From contig JBDRNO010000094.1 of the NCBI GenBank assembly GCA_043811005.1, positions 1 through 64,000 on the forward strand: a stretch of DNA of 64,000 nucleotides, written 5' to 3'. The DNA comes from JBDRNO01 sp043811005. GTDB taxonomy: Bacteria; Bacteroidota; Bacteroidia; NORP154. Shown here in pieces: positions 24,588 through 32,969 of the stretch (positions are counted from its first letter, which is position 1; each line of letters begins with the position of its first letter). The notes under the pieces are model-generated. The model was not told the DNA's origin. It did not search any database and was given only the letters and a program-made list of their open reading frames with translations. Made by a program: the position numbers and the translations under genes.

Positions 24588-25571
24588 ATGAAGATATATA
24601 AGGGATTAGAAGAATTTAGTAACATTGACAAACCGGTTGTTACAACAGGCACTTTTGACGGAGTTCATCAAGGGCATCAGAAAATTTTAAACCGGCTTAA
24701 GGAAGTTGCCGAAAAAGAAGGCGGAGAAACGGTTTTGCTTACCCTTTTCCCTCATCCACGAATGGTTTTGTATCCGGATAATAATGACCTAAAATTGCTG
24801 AATACACTGGATGAGAAAATAACCCTCCTTAGGAAAGCAGGTATTGACCATCTTATCATTCACCCTTTTAGCGATGCTTTTTCCCGGCTTTCTTCGGTTG
24901 AGTTTGTCAGGGAAATACTGGTTAATAGCATTGGTGTTAAAACACTTGTAATTGGCTACGATCATCATTTTGGAAGAAACAGGGAGGGAACCCTGAAACA
25001 ATTAAAAGAATATGGTTCGGTATATGGATTTGAAATAGAGGAAATACCTGCCCAGGATATAGATAATGTTAATATTAGCTCAACAAAGATCAGAGATGCT
25101 TTGATCAACGGGGATATTAAAACAGCCAATACATATTTAGGTTATGATTATTTCTTAAGCGGCAATGTCATAATGGGCAGCAATGTTGGGCGGTCTTTGG
25201 GCTTCCCGACAGCAAATATTAAGGTAGAAGAAAAACACAAATTAGTACCTGCTAATGGTGTATATGTTGTGAAAATAAAATTGAATGGGGAAATTTATCA
25301 AGGAATGTTGAATATTGGAGTGCGTCCTACATTGAGTACAGGAAGTGGCGGTAAACCCACTGGTGAAATAATACAGGGAACACAGGGACAGGAAGTAAGC
25401 AAAAGAAGTATAGAAACACATATTTTTAATTTTGACAAGAATATATATGATCAACGTATAACACTGTATTTCATTGCAAGGATCCGCGATGAGAAGAGAT
25501 TTGATGATCTTGAAGCATTAAAGAGACAGTTGGTAATTGATAAGGAAAAGTCAATTAATTTGCTTTCCTAA
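24588..25571 (+). CDS. ribF: Bifunctional riboflavin kinase / FAD synthetase
   Basis: Converts riboflavin to FMN and then FAD. The N-terminal adenylyltransferase domain (about 1-180) has TTGTFDGVHQGHQKIL (HxGH nucleotide-binding motif) and ISSTKIRDAL; the C-terminal flavokinase (about 185-327) has GRSLGFPTANI, GVYVVKI and GMLNIGVRPT. After GVRPT, where relatives go quickly to a SIExHIFDFD strand, there are about 18 extra residues (STGSGGKPTGEIIQGTQ...). The insert is in frame and weakly repetitive (ACAGGAAGT twice) rather than palindromic. It is divergent from atpD and stands alone. Confidence 0.95.
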   Translation: MKIYKGLEEFSNIDKPVVTTGTFDGVHQGHQKILNRLKEVAEKEGGETVLLTLFPHPRMVLYPDNNDLKLLNTLDEKITLLRKAGIDHLIIHPFSDAFSRLSSVEFVREILVNSIGVKTLVIGYDHHFGRNREGTLKQLKEYGSVYGFEIEEIPAQDIDNVNISSTKIRDALINGDIKTANTYLGYDYFLSGNVIMGSNVGRSLGFPTANIKVEEKHKLVPANGVYVVKIKLNGEIYQGMLNIGVRPTLSTGSGGKPTGEIIQGTQGQEVSKRSIETHIFNFDKNIYDQRITLYFIARIRDEKRFDDLEALKRQLVIDKEKSINLLS

Positions 25572-25639
25572 TTAGTAATTGCCGTATAACAACACAAATT
25601 CCAATAATCAAAAACACGTTAACGATTGTAACTTTATAT

Positions 25640-26263
25640 ATGATTATTCCATTTTCTGAAACACGTCCAATGATTCTTCTATTCTTGTTTTTTGTAATAG
25701 AAACCTCATATGTAGAAGCGCAATTATTGGATTTAACAAACCTTGATACTGCAAAAATCTATACATCACTTGAAGAAGCATTGGAACAGCCGGAAAATGT
25801 TTACAGGTTATATCTTAAACGCAAAAGGCTCTCGGAATTTCCTGAGGGTATATTTAAGATTTTATCACTACAGGAACTCAACCTCAGCAAGAATAAAATT
25901 ACTGAAATTCCCGGTGAAATAGCTAATCTAAGCAATCTGCAGGTTCTGAATGTTTCCAAAAATAAACTAAAAACAATTCCTGCCGGTATAGGTCAGCTTA
26001 TGCAATTAAAACAATTAATAATATATCAGAATGGTATTTATTCACTCCCACCTGAAATTGGCAATCTGGAAAATCTCGAATTTCTGGATATGTGGGGGAA
26101 TGAAATAATAAAATTCCCTCATGAAATAAGCAAATTAAAGAAGCTGAGAGTGCTTGATCTGCGTGTTATTGAGATGAATAAAGACAGGAGTAATGCCATA
26201 AAAGAATTACTGCCAAATACTAAAATTTATTTCTCCAAAAGTTGCAATTGCGGAAGTGGGTAA
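25640..26263 (+). CDS. Leucine-rich repeat protein
   Basis: A 207-residue protein with an N-terminal hydrophobic segment (about 10-27, ending VEAQ), so probably exported. It then has five or six LRR units of about 23 residues (LQELNLSKNKITEIPGEIANLSN, then two or three close variants) and a Cys-containing tail (SKSCNCGSG). LRRs bind proteins; nothing indicates a partner. It precedes the thiamine operon but is separated from it by a promoter and the TPP riboswitch, so it is probably an independent unit. It could be a truncated member of a larger secreted LRR family. Confidence 0.8.
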   Translation: MIIPFSETRPMILLFLFFVIETSYVEAQLLDLTNLDTAKIYTSLEEALEQPENVYRLYLKRKRLSEFPEGIFKILSLQELNLSKNKITEIPGEIANLSNLQVLNVSKNKLKTIPAGIGQLMQLKQLIIYQNGIYSLPPEIGNLENLEFLDMWGNEIIKFPHEISKLKKLRVLDLRVIEMNKDRSNAIKELLPNTKIYFSKSCNCGSG

Positions 26264-26384
26264 TAAAAAAGTGGGCAGTTGCCAGGTGCATGTCAAATAT
26301 CCTTTTTTTGAATAAAGTATATCTACGGAAACAGGTTTGCGAAAAAAAACAATGTGGAAAATAATACGGTTTTGTTAATAAAAA

Positions 26385-26417
26385 TTTGTTGAAAATTAAT
26401 AATCTTTTGTAATTTTG
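26385..26417 (+). promoter_or_regulatory. Candidate thi operon promoter
   Basis: TTTG (26385-26388), 21-bp spacer, TAATTTTG (26410-26417). Transcription would begin about ten bases before the TPP riboswitch P1 stem at 26427. This is the best promoter match in the window because it has both boxes and a defined downstream RNA. Confidence 0.6.
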
Positions 26418-26426
26418 CTAACAACA

Positions 26427-26530
26427 TTGGGGGTGTCCACCAGCTGGCGGACTGAGATCATACCCTTTGAACCTGATGCAGGTAATGCTGCCGTAGGAAA
26501 AAGCAATGACCCATCTCAATTTCCCCCCAA
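26427..26530 (+). promoter_or_regulatory. TPP riboswitch (THI element)
   Basis: P1 pairs TTGGGGG with CCCCCAA. Conserved core: CTGAGATCATACCC, TGAACCTGATGCAGGTAATGC and CCGTAGGAAAA. It senses thiamine pyrophosphate and would shut down thiS and the downstream operon. The P3 arm is GTCCACC-AGCT-GGCGGAC, the same 16-bp palindrome found scattered at 3682, 39785 and 49264. Confidence 0.93.
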
Positions 26531-26599
26531 ATATTTTTATAGTTTACTCATGAAATAATTTCTTTTCAAAGGTATTACTCACTCTCATATTAGTTTATA

Positions 26600-26803
26600 A
26601 TGGTCATCGTTATTAATAATGAGCCCAAAATAGCTGCTACCAATTCAAAACTGGGCAAATTACTTAAAGAGTTGAACCTGCTTGACCAGAAGGGCTTTGC
26701 TGTTGCCGTCAATGACAAAGTGATTACCAGGAATGACTGGGATGAATTTCAGCTAAAGGAAAATGATAGGATAACTATTATTAAAGCAACGCAAGGAGGT
26801 TGA
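26600..26803 (+). CDS. thiS: Sulfur carrier protein ThiS
   Basis: A 67-residue ubiquitin-like sulfur carrier ending in the required GG (KATQGG). The C-terminal glycine is adenylated by ThiF and thiocarboxylated, then delivers sulfur to the thiazole ring at ThiG. First gene after the TPP riboswitch. The opening MVIVINNEPKI and the pattern AVAVNDKVI match the family. Confidence 0.95.
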   Translation: MVIVINNEPKIAATNSKLGKLLKELNLLDQKGFAVAVNDKVITRNDWDEFQLKENDRITIIKATQGG

Positions 26804-26840
26804 TCAACATCAACAAAATCATAATTAAAAAGTTAACGAT

Positions 26841-27329
26841 ATGACTTTTACAAGAAACTATATACTTATTTGTATCCTATCAATCTTTTCATTGAGTTCT
26901 TGTGGTATTTTTAAGAAAACGAATGGAACTGAGCGATCAGACAAGAAAAAAAACAAACAAGTAACAAAAATAATTAGTTGCCCAGACAGTTCGATCTTTT
27001 ATGTAACCGAAGTCAAACCTGAATTTCCTGGTGGCAAATCAGAATTATTAAAGTACTTTAAGGATAATATTGAAATTCCTGTGGAATATGAAAAAATGGA
27101 AAGAAATTTCCGTTTCGACTTTACCCTGGATTGTAATGGAAAAGCAATAGATCCAATGTTCCATTCCCTGAGAGATAAAGAAATTAATCAACAATTAGAA
27201 TCATTGATACAAAAGATGCCAACCTGGAAGCCAGCACGGCAAGGAAAGGAAAATGTATTCATTAAAATGTGTTTTGTCTTAAAAATTGTTAATGAAAATC
27301 TAGTAGTGATGAATATTAATTGCACCTAA
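26841..27329 (+). CDS. Lipoprotein with TonB C-terminal-like domain
   Basis: A 162-residue protein with a lipoprotein signal (hydrophobic residues 7-19, lipobox LSSC at Cys21). Residues about 55-155 resemble the TonB C-terminal fold used in Bacteroidetes energy-transducer proteins (VKPEFPGGKSELLKYFKDNI, FRFDFTLDCNGKAIDP, MPTWKPARQGKENVFIKM). There is no transmembrane anchor or Pro-rich linker, so it is not a full TonB. It lies 37 bp after thiS and 78 bp before thiC, in the same orientation, so it sits inside the TPP-controlled operon. A role in thiamine or precursor uptake at the envelope is possible but unproven. Confidence 0.75.
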   Translation: MTFTRNYILICILSIFSLSSCGIFKKTNGTERSDKKKNKQVTKIISCPDSSIFYVTEVKPEFPGGKSELLKYFKDNIEIPVEYEKMERNFRFDFTLDCNGKAIDPMFHSLRDKEINQQLESLIQKMPTWKPARQGKENVFIKMCFVLKIVNENLVVMNINCT

Positions 27330-27407
27330 TACGCATAGAAAAGCAAAATAAAACGGATTAAATTGCCGGAGAAATTATTTACCAAATGAATTTTTACATT
27401 AATAACC

Positions 27408-29279
27408 ATGAACCAAGAAAAGCTCCCAACTCAGGAAACCATCACAAATGACCCATTTCCCAATTCAAAAAAGATCTATATAAAAGGAAAGCTTCATGAC
27501 ATCAATGTAGCTATGCGTGAGATCACTCTTGGGGACTCATCTTCAAACTTTGAAGCAGATGGAAATGTAGTTATCCAAAATCCATCCGTCACAGTTTATG
27601 ATACCAGCGGTCCTTTCACCGACCCGGATATTGAGATTGATATAACAAAAGGACTACCCAAACTGCGACAAGAGTGGATTATCAGCAGGGATGATGTTGA
27701 GCAGCTTGACGAGGTAACTTCTGAGTTCGGCAAAATCCGGTTTTATAACAACGAACTGGGCAACATCCGTTTTAATAATATAATAAAGCCGCTGAAAGCC
27801 AAAAGAGGCGGGAATGTCACCCAGATGCACTATGCCAGAAAGGGCATTATTACTCCTGAAATGGAATACATTGCAATTCGCGAAAACCAGCGCATGGACG
27901 AAATAAACGACTTAGGGAAGCAGCACCACGGGGAGAGTTTTGGCGCCAACACCCCCAGAGGGTTGATAACCCCTGAGTTTGTAAGGGACGAAGTTGCAGC
28001 AGGAAGGGCAATCATACCGGCAAACATCAACCACCCTGAAGCTGAACCAATGATAATAGGCCGTAATTTCCTCGTGAAGATAAATGCTAATATCGGTAAT
28101 TCAGCCATCACTTCCAGCATTGAGGAAGAAGTGGAGAAAGCCGTTTGGGCATGCCGCTGGGGCGCTGATACCGTTATGGACCTCTCAACAGGAATGAATA
28201 TTCACGAAACACGCGAATGGATAATCAGAAACTCACCAGTACCCATTGGAACAGTGCCCATTTACCAGGCATTGGAAAAAGTGGAAGGCAAGGCAGAAGA
28301 ATTGACATGGGAGATATTCAAAGATACACTGATAGAACAAGCCGAGCAGGGAGTGGATTTTTACACCATTCATGCTGGTGTTTTGCTGAGGTATATTCCA
28401 TTGACAGCTAAAAGACTGACAGGAATTGTGTCAAGAGGAGGGGCTATCATGGCAAAATGGTGTTTAGCTCATCATCAGGAAAGCTTCCTTTACACGCATT
28501 TCGAGGAGATGTGTGAGATCATGAAATCCTATGATATTGCCTTTTCATTAGGTGATGGCTTCAGACCCGGCTCTATGGCTGATGCCAATGATAAAGCCCA
28601 GTTTGCAGAGCTTGAGACATTGGGAGAATTGACGAAGATTGTCTGGAAGCACGATGTGCAGGTGATGATAGAAGGACCCGGTCATGTCCCTATGCACATG
28701 ATCAAAGAAAATATGGATAAGCAACTTAAAATTTGCCATGAAGCACCATTTTATACCCTGGGTCCGTTAACCACTGACATAGCTCCAGGGTATGACCACA
28801 TCACTTCAGCTATTGGTGGGGCAATGATAGGATGGTATGGAACAGCAATTCTCTGCTATGTAACACCTAAAGAACACCTCGGCTTGCCTGACAAAAAAGA
28901 TGTTAAAGAAGGAGTAATCACTTATAAGATAGCTGCACACGTAGCAGACCTGGCAAAAGGGCATCCCGGTGCCTATTATCGCGATAATGCGTTGAGCAAG
29001 GCAAGGTTTGAATTCAGGTGGAACGACCATTTCAACCTGTCTCTTGATACTGATACTGCAAAAGAAATTCACCATGATACCATGCCTGTTGAAGACGCCA
29101 ACACAGCACATTTCTGCTCCATGTGCGGCCCACATTTCTGTGCAATGAAAATCACACAGGATGTAAGAGATTACGCTGAAGAAAATGAATTGAGCGAAGA
29201 ACAAGCATTAAAGGCGGGATTGGAACATAAGGCAAAAGAATTTGCCGAGACCGGGGGTGAGATTTATGTAAAACCGTAG
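27408..29279 (+). CDS. thiC: Phosphomethylpyrimidine synthase
   Basis: A radical SAM enzyme that rearranges aminoimidazole ribotide into hydroxymethylpyrimidine phosphate, the pyrimidine half of thiamine. The [4Fe-4S] motif CSMCGPHFC (CX2CX4C, about residues 569-577) is at the C terminus as in all ThiC. The N-terminal ThiC-associated domain (about 15-95) and the core with MHYARKGIITPEMEYIAIRE, LSTGMNIHETREWI and GPGHVPMHMI are intact. Length of 623 is typical. The gene depends on SAM (metK in the window) and is under the upstream TPP riboswitch. Confidence 0.97.
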   Translation: MNQEKLPTQETITNDPFPNSKKIYIKGKLHDINVAMREITLGDSSSNFEADGNVVIQNPSVTVYDTSGPFTDPDIEIDITKGLPKLRQEWIISRDDVEQLDEVTSEFGKIRFYNNELGNIRFNNIIKPLKAKRGGNVTQMHYARKGIITPEMEYIAIRENQRMDEINDLGKQHHGESFGANTPRGLITPEFVRDEVAAGRAIIPANINHPEAEPMIIGRNFLVKINANIGNSAITSSIEEEVEKAVWACRWGADTVMDLSTGMNIHETREWIIRNSPVPIGTVPIYQALEKVEGKAEELTWEIFKDTLIEQAEQGVDFYTIHAGVLLRYIPLTAKRLTGIVSRGGAIMAKWCLAHHQESFLYTHFEEMCEIMKSYDIAFSLGDGFRPGSMADANDKAQFAELETLGELTKIVWKHDVQVMIEGPGHVPMHMIKENMDKQLKICHEAPFYTLGPLTTDIAPGYDHITSAIGGAMIGWYGTAILCYVTPKEHLGLPDKKDVKEGVITYKIAAHVADLAKGHPGAYYRDNALSKARFEFRWNDHFNLSLDTDTAKEIHHDTMPVEDANTAHFCSMCGPHFCAMKITQDVRDYAEENELSEEQALKAGLEHKAKEFAETGGEIYVKP

Positions 29280-29506
29280 TTTTTTTATAATAAGCTGGTA
29301 AAAATATGATATAGTTACTGGTTCCTGGTTGCTGGTAGTGATTACTAAACTATATTATTATGGAAAAAAAACAGAAGCCAGAAACCAGTAGCCAGTAGCT
29401 GATTATTAAATGCCACACCTAACGGGTGGGCACCAGTTAAGGTGGCAAAAAGATAAATGATAAAATAAAATTTATTATAAACATCCAAATTCCGCTATTA
29501 TAAAAT
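29280..29506. repeat. thiC-thiE gap filled by dispersed inverted repeats
   Basis: ACTGGTTCCTGGTTGCTGG (from about 29317) pairs imperfectly with CCAGAAACCAGTAGCCAGTA (about 29376-29395), blocks shared with the elements at 20184 and 35790. A second stem, TGCCACACCTAAC / GTTAAGGTGGCA, lies at 29411-29447. No gene seen. Confidence 0.55.
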
Positions 29507-30148
29507 ATGAAAATAATTGTATTATCCAGCCCCAGGGGATCATCTTCTGAACCCAATGTGATTACACAGCTTTTCAGGAATGGTTTGGAAATATTTCATT
29601 TGAGAAAACCAACGTTTTCACAAAAAGAGATGGAAGAATATTTAGACCTGATACCAAAAAAATATTTGGACAGGATCATGATCCACTCACATCACAAACT
29701 TGCTGTCAAGTATAATTTAAACGGCATTCACCTGACTAGAAAATATAGGAAAAGTAAATACAGGACGCGCATGAGGTTAAAACTTTTAAGATTAAAGAAA
29801 CCGGATATTAAGATAACCACATCCTTTCATTCGCTTAATAGCTTATTTGATGACGAAAGAGACTACGACTATGTGTTTTTAAGCCCTGTTTTCGATAGTA
29901 TTTCCAAAGGTGACTACACGTCTAAATTTAGCGGGCATAATCTCGAAGTGGTGTTAAGCAAAACGAAACATAATGTCATTGCATTGGGTGGCGTGGATGT
30001 AGACAAAGTGGATAAGATCAAAAAAATGAACTTTTTCGGAATGGCATTACACGGTGCTGTTTGGGGAAATGACAAACCCCTGGAGGTTTTTCTTAATATT
30101 AAAGAAGCTTGTCAACAATTAGAATCTGTATCTAAAGCAATAAATTGA
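29507..30148 (+). CDS. Thiamine phosphate synthase-like / TenI-like protein
   Basis: A 213-residue TIM-barrel protein of the ThiE/TenI family. It retains FHLRKP (family QLR-K), NGIHLTRKYRK, TTSFHSL, DYVFLSPVFDSISKGDYTSKF and IALGGVD, but the ND.....A metal-binding motif of ThiE is replaced by HSHHKLAVKYNLNGIH. With a second, more canonical ThiE two genes downstream, this may be a TenI-like thiazole tautomerase or a divergent thiamine phosphate synthase. It is in the thiC-thiD-thiE order usual in Bacteroidetes. Evidence for the exact reaction is indirect. Confidence 0.8.
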   Translation: MKIIVLSSPRGSSSEPNVITQLFRNGLEIFHLRKPTFSQKEMEEYLDLIPKKYLDRIMIHSHHKLAVKYNLNGIHLTRKYRKSKYRTRMRLKLLRLKKPDIKITTSFHSLNSLFDDERDYDYVFLSPVFDSISKGDYTSKFSGHNLEVVLSKTKHNVIALGGVDVDKVDKIKKMNFFGMALHGAVWGNDKPLEVFLNIKEACQQLESVSKAIN

Positions 30149-30163
30149 GGATTTATTGCAATA

Positions 30164-30216
30164 CATTAATTAACGTAAGTTGCCACTTATTACTTTTTGT
30201 CTGGTAAGATATATAG
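30164..30216 (+). repeat. Partial copy of the TAATTAACGCAAGTTGC element
   Basis: ATTAATTAACGTAAGTTGCC then GGTAAGATATATAGTTG matches the left 60 bp of the element at 35790-35994; the right half is missing. It lies between the TenI-like gene and thiD. Confidence 0.6.
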
Positions 30217-30294
30217 TTGTTATTCGTTAAAGGCAGGACACATTGAAGCAATAATAACAATCGCTTTAATAACTCTTTCTAATTTGATAAAATT

Positions 30295-31065
30295 TTGACA
30301 GACTCAAAATTTTCACATAACCATTTACTAAGCATAGCGGGATTAGACCCGTCTGCAGGGGCGGGAATTCTTGCTGATGTCAAAACCTTTGAAACACACC
30401 GTCTTTATGGATTTGTGGTATGCACCGGCTTAACCTTTCAAAATGATGTTGATTTTTACGATATTAAATGGATAGATGTTAAGGATATTATCAGGCAAAC
30501 AGATGTTCTTTATGAAAGGTTTACGATTGATTGGATAAAGATCGGATTGATCGAGAACTTAGAGGTTCTGGAAGAAATCATCAATTATTTAAAATCCCGT
30601 AACCCTAAAGTGAAAATAATCTGGGACCCAATATTAAAAGCAAGTGCCGGCTTTATTTTTCATGATCAACCGGACAGGAAGAAACTATTGAACATTTGTA
30701 AAAAGTTGTACTTGATCACACCCAATTCCCGGGAAATAAAAACCATGTTTCCAGAAATGGAAGAACAAAAGGCGGGAGAATATTTAAGCCGGTTCTGCAG
30801 CGTCTTTTTAAAAAGCTGGAAAACCGAAAACCGTGAAGTCATAGATATATTATATAATGGTAAAGAAAAGGTTCATTTATTTGGCAAAATGATTAATACA
30901 GATAAGCACGGAACCGGATGCATTTTCTCCTCCGCTGTTCTCGCTAACCTGGCACAAGGGAAGTCACTTTTGAAATCATGCCAAAATGCAAAATCATACG
31001 TGAGCAAATTCCGGGCAAGCGATAAGGGGAAATTAGGATTTCACTATTATGACCATGTTACATAA
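30295..31065 (+). CDS. thiD: Hydroxymethylpyrimidine (phosphate) kinase
   Basis: Phosphorylates hydroxymethylpyrimidine phosphate to the diphosphate for coupling to the thiazole. Ribokinase-fold motifs: SIAGLDPSAGAGILADVKT near the N terminus, IIWDPILKASAG, LITPNSREIKTMF, and the anion hole DKHGTGCIFSSA. Length of 256 is normal. No suitable ATG is present; the frame opens with TTG at 30295 just after a stop, so a TTG start is likely. The 3' end overlaps the next gene by 17 bp, indicating translational coupling with thiE. Confidence 0.9.
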   Translation: MTDSKFSHNHLLSIAGLDPSAGAGILADVKTFETHRLYGFVVCTGLTFQNDVDFYDIKWIDVKDIIRQTDVLYERFTIDWIKIGLIENLEVLEEIINYLKSRNPKVKIIWDPILKASAGFIFHDQPDRKKLLNICKKLYLITPNSREIKTMFPEMEEQKAGEYLSRFCSVFLKSWKTENREVIDILYNGKEKVHLFGKMINTDKHGTGCIFSSAVLANLAQGKSLLKSCQNAKSYVSKFRASDKGKLGFHYYDHVT

Positions 31066-31753
31066 TAACTACTTGAACGTGAATGTGAGTGTGAAATGTA
31101 GAAAAAATATAGTGAGTAAATTCCGAAACAATAACATATCAAAATTCCACTATATTACACAAGATGTTACAGGATTAACCCATGCTGAATTAGCAGAGCT
31201 GGCATGCAGGGGAGGTGCGGACTGGGTGCAGTTAAGGGTTAAGGATAAAAATTATGATGATTGGAAAAAAATTACAATTGAAACCCGGAAAATATGTAAA
31301 TCTTATAATGCCACATTTATTATTAATGATAATGTTGAATTAGCCGGAGAAATTCAAGCAGATGGTGTTCATCTGGGAAAAGAGGATATGCATCCGGCAA
31401 AAGCAAGGGAGATTTTAGGAGATAGTTATATTATTGGCGCAACAGCCAACACTTTTGAGGATATTCAAAATCTTACGGTTTTAAAAATTGATTACATTGG
31501 ATTAGGACCTTTCAGACATACAGTAACCAAAAAAAATATAAACAAAATCATTGGTATTGAGGGATTCAGACAAATATTGAACAATTGCCGGGCGTCAGGT
31601 ATTACGATACCTGTTATCGCGATTGGGGGGATTAATACTGAAGATATCACTGATTTATTAAAAACCGGGATTTACGGTGTTGCTGTTTCTTCAGCAATTA
31701 ACTTAGCTGAAGATAAAACAAAAGTAACAGAATTGTTATTAAAACGATTGTAA
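31049..31753 (+). CDS. thiE: Thiamine phosphate synthase
   Basis: Joins hydroxymethylpyrimidine diphosphate and thiazole phosphate to give thiamine phosphate. Motifs match ThiE well: VQLRVKDKNY (QLR-K), FIINDNVELAGEIQADGVHLGKEDM (ND...A...GVHLG..D), IGATANT (family GxSxHt), DYIGLGPFRHTVTKK (GP-F-T-TK) and IAIGGI. The N-terminal about 35 residues (MTMLHNNYLN...) have no counterpart and may be a short extension; no later ATG is available. The start overlaps thiD by 17 bp, so the two are coupled. GxSxHt reads GATANT here, a mild departure. Confidence 0.9.
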   Translation: MTMLHNNYLNVNVSVKCRKNIVSKFRNNNISKFHYITQDVTGLTHAELAELACRGGADWVQLRVKDKNYDDWKKITIETRKICKSYNATFIINDNVELAGEIQADGVHLGKEDMHPAKAREILGDSYIIGATANTFEDIQNLTVLKIDYIGLGPFRHTVTKKNINKIIGIEGFRQILNNCRASGITIPVIAIGGINTEDITDLLKTGIYGVAVSSAINLAEDKTKVTELLLKRL

Positions 31754-31979
31754 CTAATCAGTTTATTGAGAGATGGTTGTATGGATCGTTATACTACAAA
31801 ATTGTTATGTTGCTAAACTGTTCGATTGTTCGACTGTTGAATGGTTTGTTTTAACAATCGAGCCATTGAGCAATTGAACAATGAATAAATAAGTGTCTGA
31901 CTGAATAATTACTAATTTCAATGAGACGCTGATTAGTAACAAACGATTAACTATTAATGTTTAACAATTAACTTTTTTT
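31754..31979. repeat. thiE-thiG gap with imperfect long stem-loop
   Basis: TTGTTCGACTGTTGAATGG (about 31826-31844) pairs imperfectly with CCATTGAGCAATTGAACAA (about 31862-31880), about 14 of 19 positions, around TTTGTTTTAACAATCGAG. No gene seen. Confidence 0.5.
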
Positions 31980-32786
31980 ATGGAACAATTAATAATAGCA
32001 GACAAAACATTCAACTCCCGTTTATTAACCGGAACAGGAAAATTCAGTTCCAACGAATTGATGGAAGAAGCATTGCTTGCATCCGGAACAGAGTTGGTAA
32101 CCGTTGCTTTAAAACGTGTAAATCTTAACCTTCCTAAATTAAACCCTCAGGGCTTCAAAAACCCTGAGGGTTTGCATGATGATATTTTACAGCATTTAGA
32201 CCATCCCCGGTTTAATTTGCTTCCTAATACTTCTGGTGTTAGAACCGCCAAAGAAGCTGTTTTTGCCGCTCAAATGGCTCGTGAGGCATTGGAAACCAAT
32301 TGGTTGAAACTGGAAATTCATCCAGACCCGAAATATTTACTGCCCGACCCTATTGAAACATTAAAAGCGGCAGAAGAATTGGTAAAGCTGGGCTTCGTTG
32401 TTCTACCATACACTCATGCCGATCCTGTTCTATGTAAACGGCTGGAAGAAGCTGGTACGGCTGCGGTTATGCCATTAGGGTCTCCGATTGGCAGCAATAA
32501 AGGATTACAGATGAAAGATATGCTGGAAATAATAATTGAGCAAAGTAATGTACCGGTAATAGTGGATGCAGGCATAGGCAGTCCTTCGGATGCGGCAAAG
32601 GCAATGGAAATGGGGGCGGATGCCGTTCTTGTTAATACAGCTATCGCTGTTTCTTCCAACCCGGCGAAAATGGCTATAGCATTTAAAATGGCTGTTGAAG
32701 CCGGTAGAATGGCTTATGAAGCGAAATTGGGGAGAACCTCTGTTAAAGCAGTAGCAACAAGCCCGTTGACTGCATTTTTGGATTAA
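31980..32786 (+). CDS. thiG: Thiazole synthase
   Basis: Builds the thiazole phosphate from deoxyxylulose phosphate, dehydroglycine (from ThiH) and ThiS thiocarboxylate. Family motifs are intact: LTGTGKFSSNELMEEA, LPNTSGVRTAKEAV, NWLKLEIHPDPKYLLPDP, the Schiff-base Lys region, VMPLGSPIGSNKG and VDAGIGSPSDAAKAMEMGADAVLVNTAIA. Between KRVNLN and DDILQHL are about 14 extra residues (LPKLNPQGFKNPEGLH). They are encoded by a perfect 12-bp palindrome (32141-32173), so the excess is likely a DNA insertion kept in frame. Length of 268 is otherwise normal (about 255). Confidence 0.96.
   Translation: MEQLIIADKTFNSRLLTGTGKFSSNELMEEALLASGTELVTVALKRVNLNLPKLNPQGFKNPEGLHDDILQHLDHPRFNLLPNTSGVRTAKEAVFAAQMAREALETNWLKLEIHPDPKYLLPDPIETLKAAEELVKLGFVVLPYTHADPVLCKRLEEAGTAAVMPLGSPIGSNKGLQMKDMLEIIIEQSNVPVIVDAGIGSPSDAAKAMEMGADAVLVNTAIAVSSNPAKMAIAFKMAVEAGRMAYEAKLGRTSVKAVATSPLTAFLD
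32141..32173 (+). repeat. In-frame perfect palindrome within thiG
   Basis: AAACCCTCAGGG (32141-32152), loop CTTCAAAAA, CCCTGAGGGTTT (32162-32173): 12 of 12 pairs. It encodes the residues NPQGFKNPEG, absent in other ThiG proteins as I know them. Confidence 0.85.
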
Positions 32787-32969
32787 TAAAAAAATAATTG
32801 TATGTGACCTTAGTTAGAAAGATTATTATATGCAACACAGAGATTCTCAAAGAAGGATATACATTAAAAAACAGTGGATTAAACACAATTTGCCTGTTAA
32901 TAAATATTGTTTCATTTCAAACCAAAAACCAGATTTTTCATATCTAAATCAATTACACTTTGTTGAATA

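Noticed and set aside
28806..29204. 132-residue minus-strand ORF inside thiC
   Set aside because: Antisense to a highly conserved gene, with no recognisable domain.
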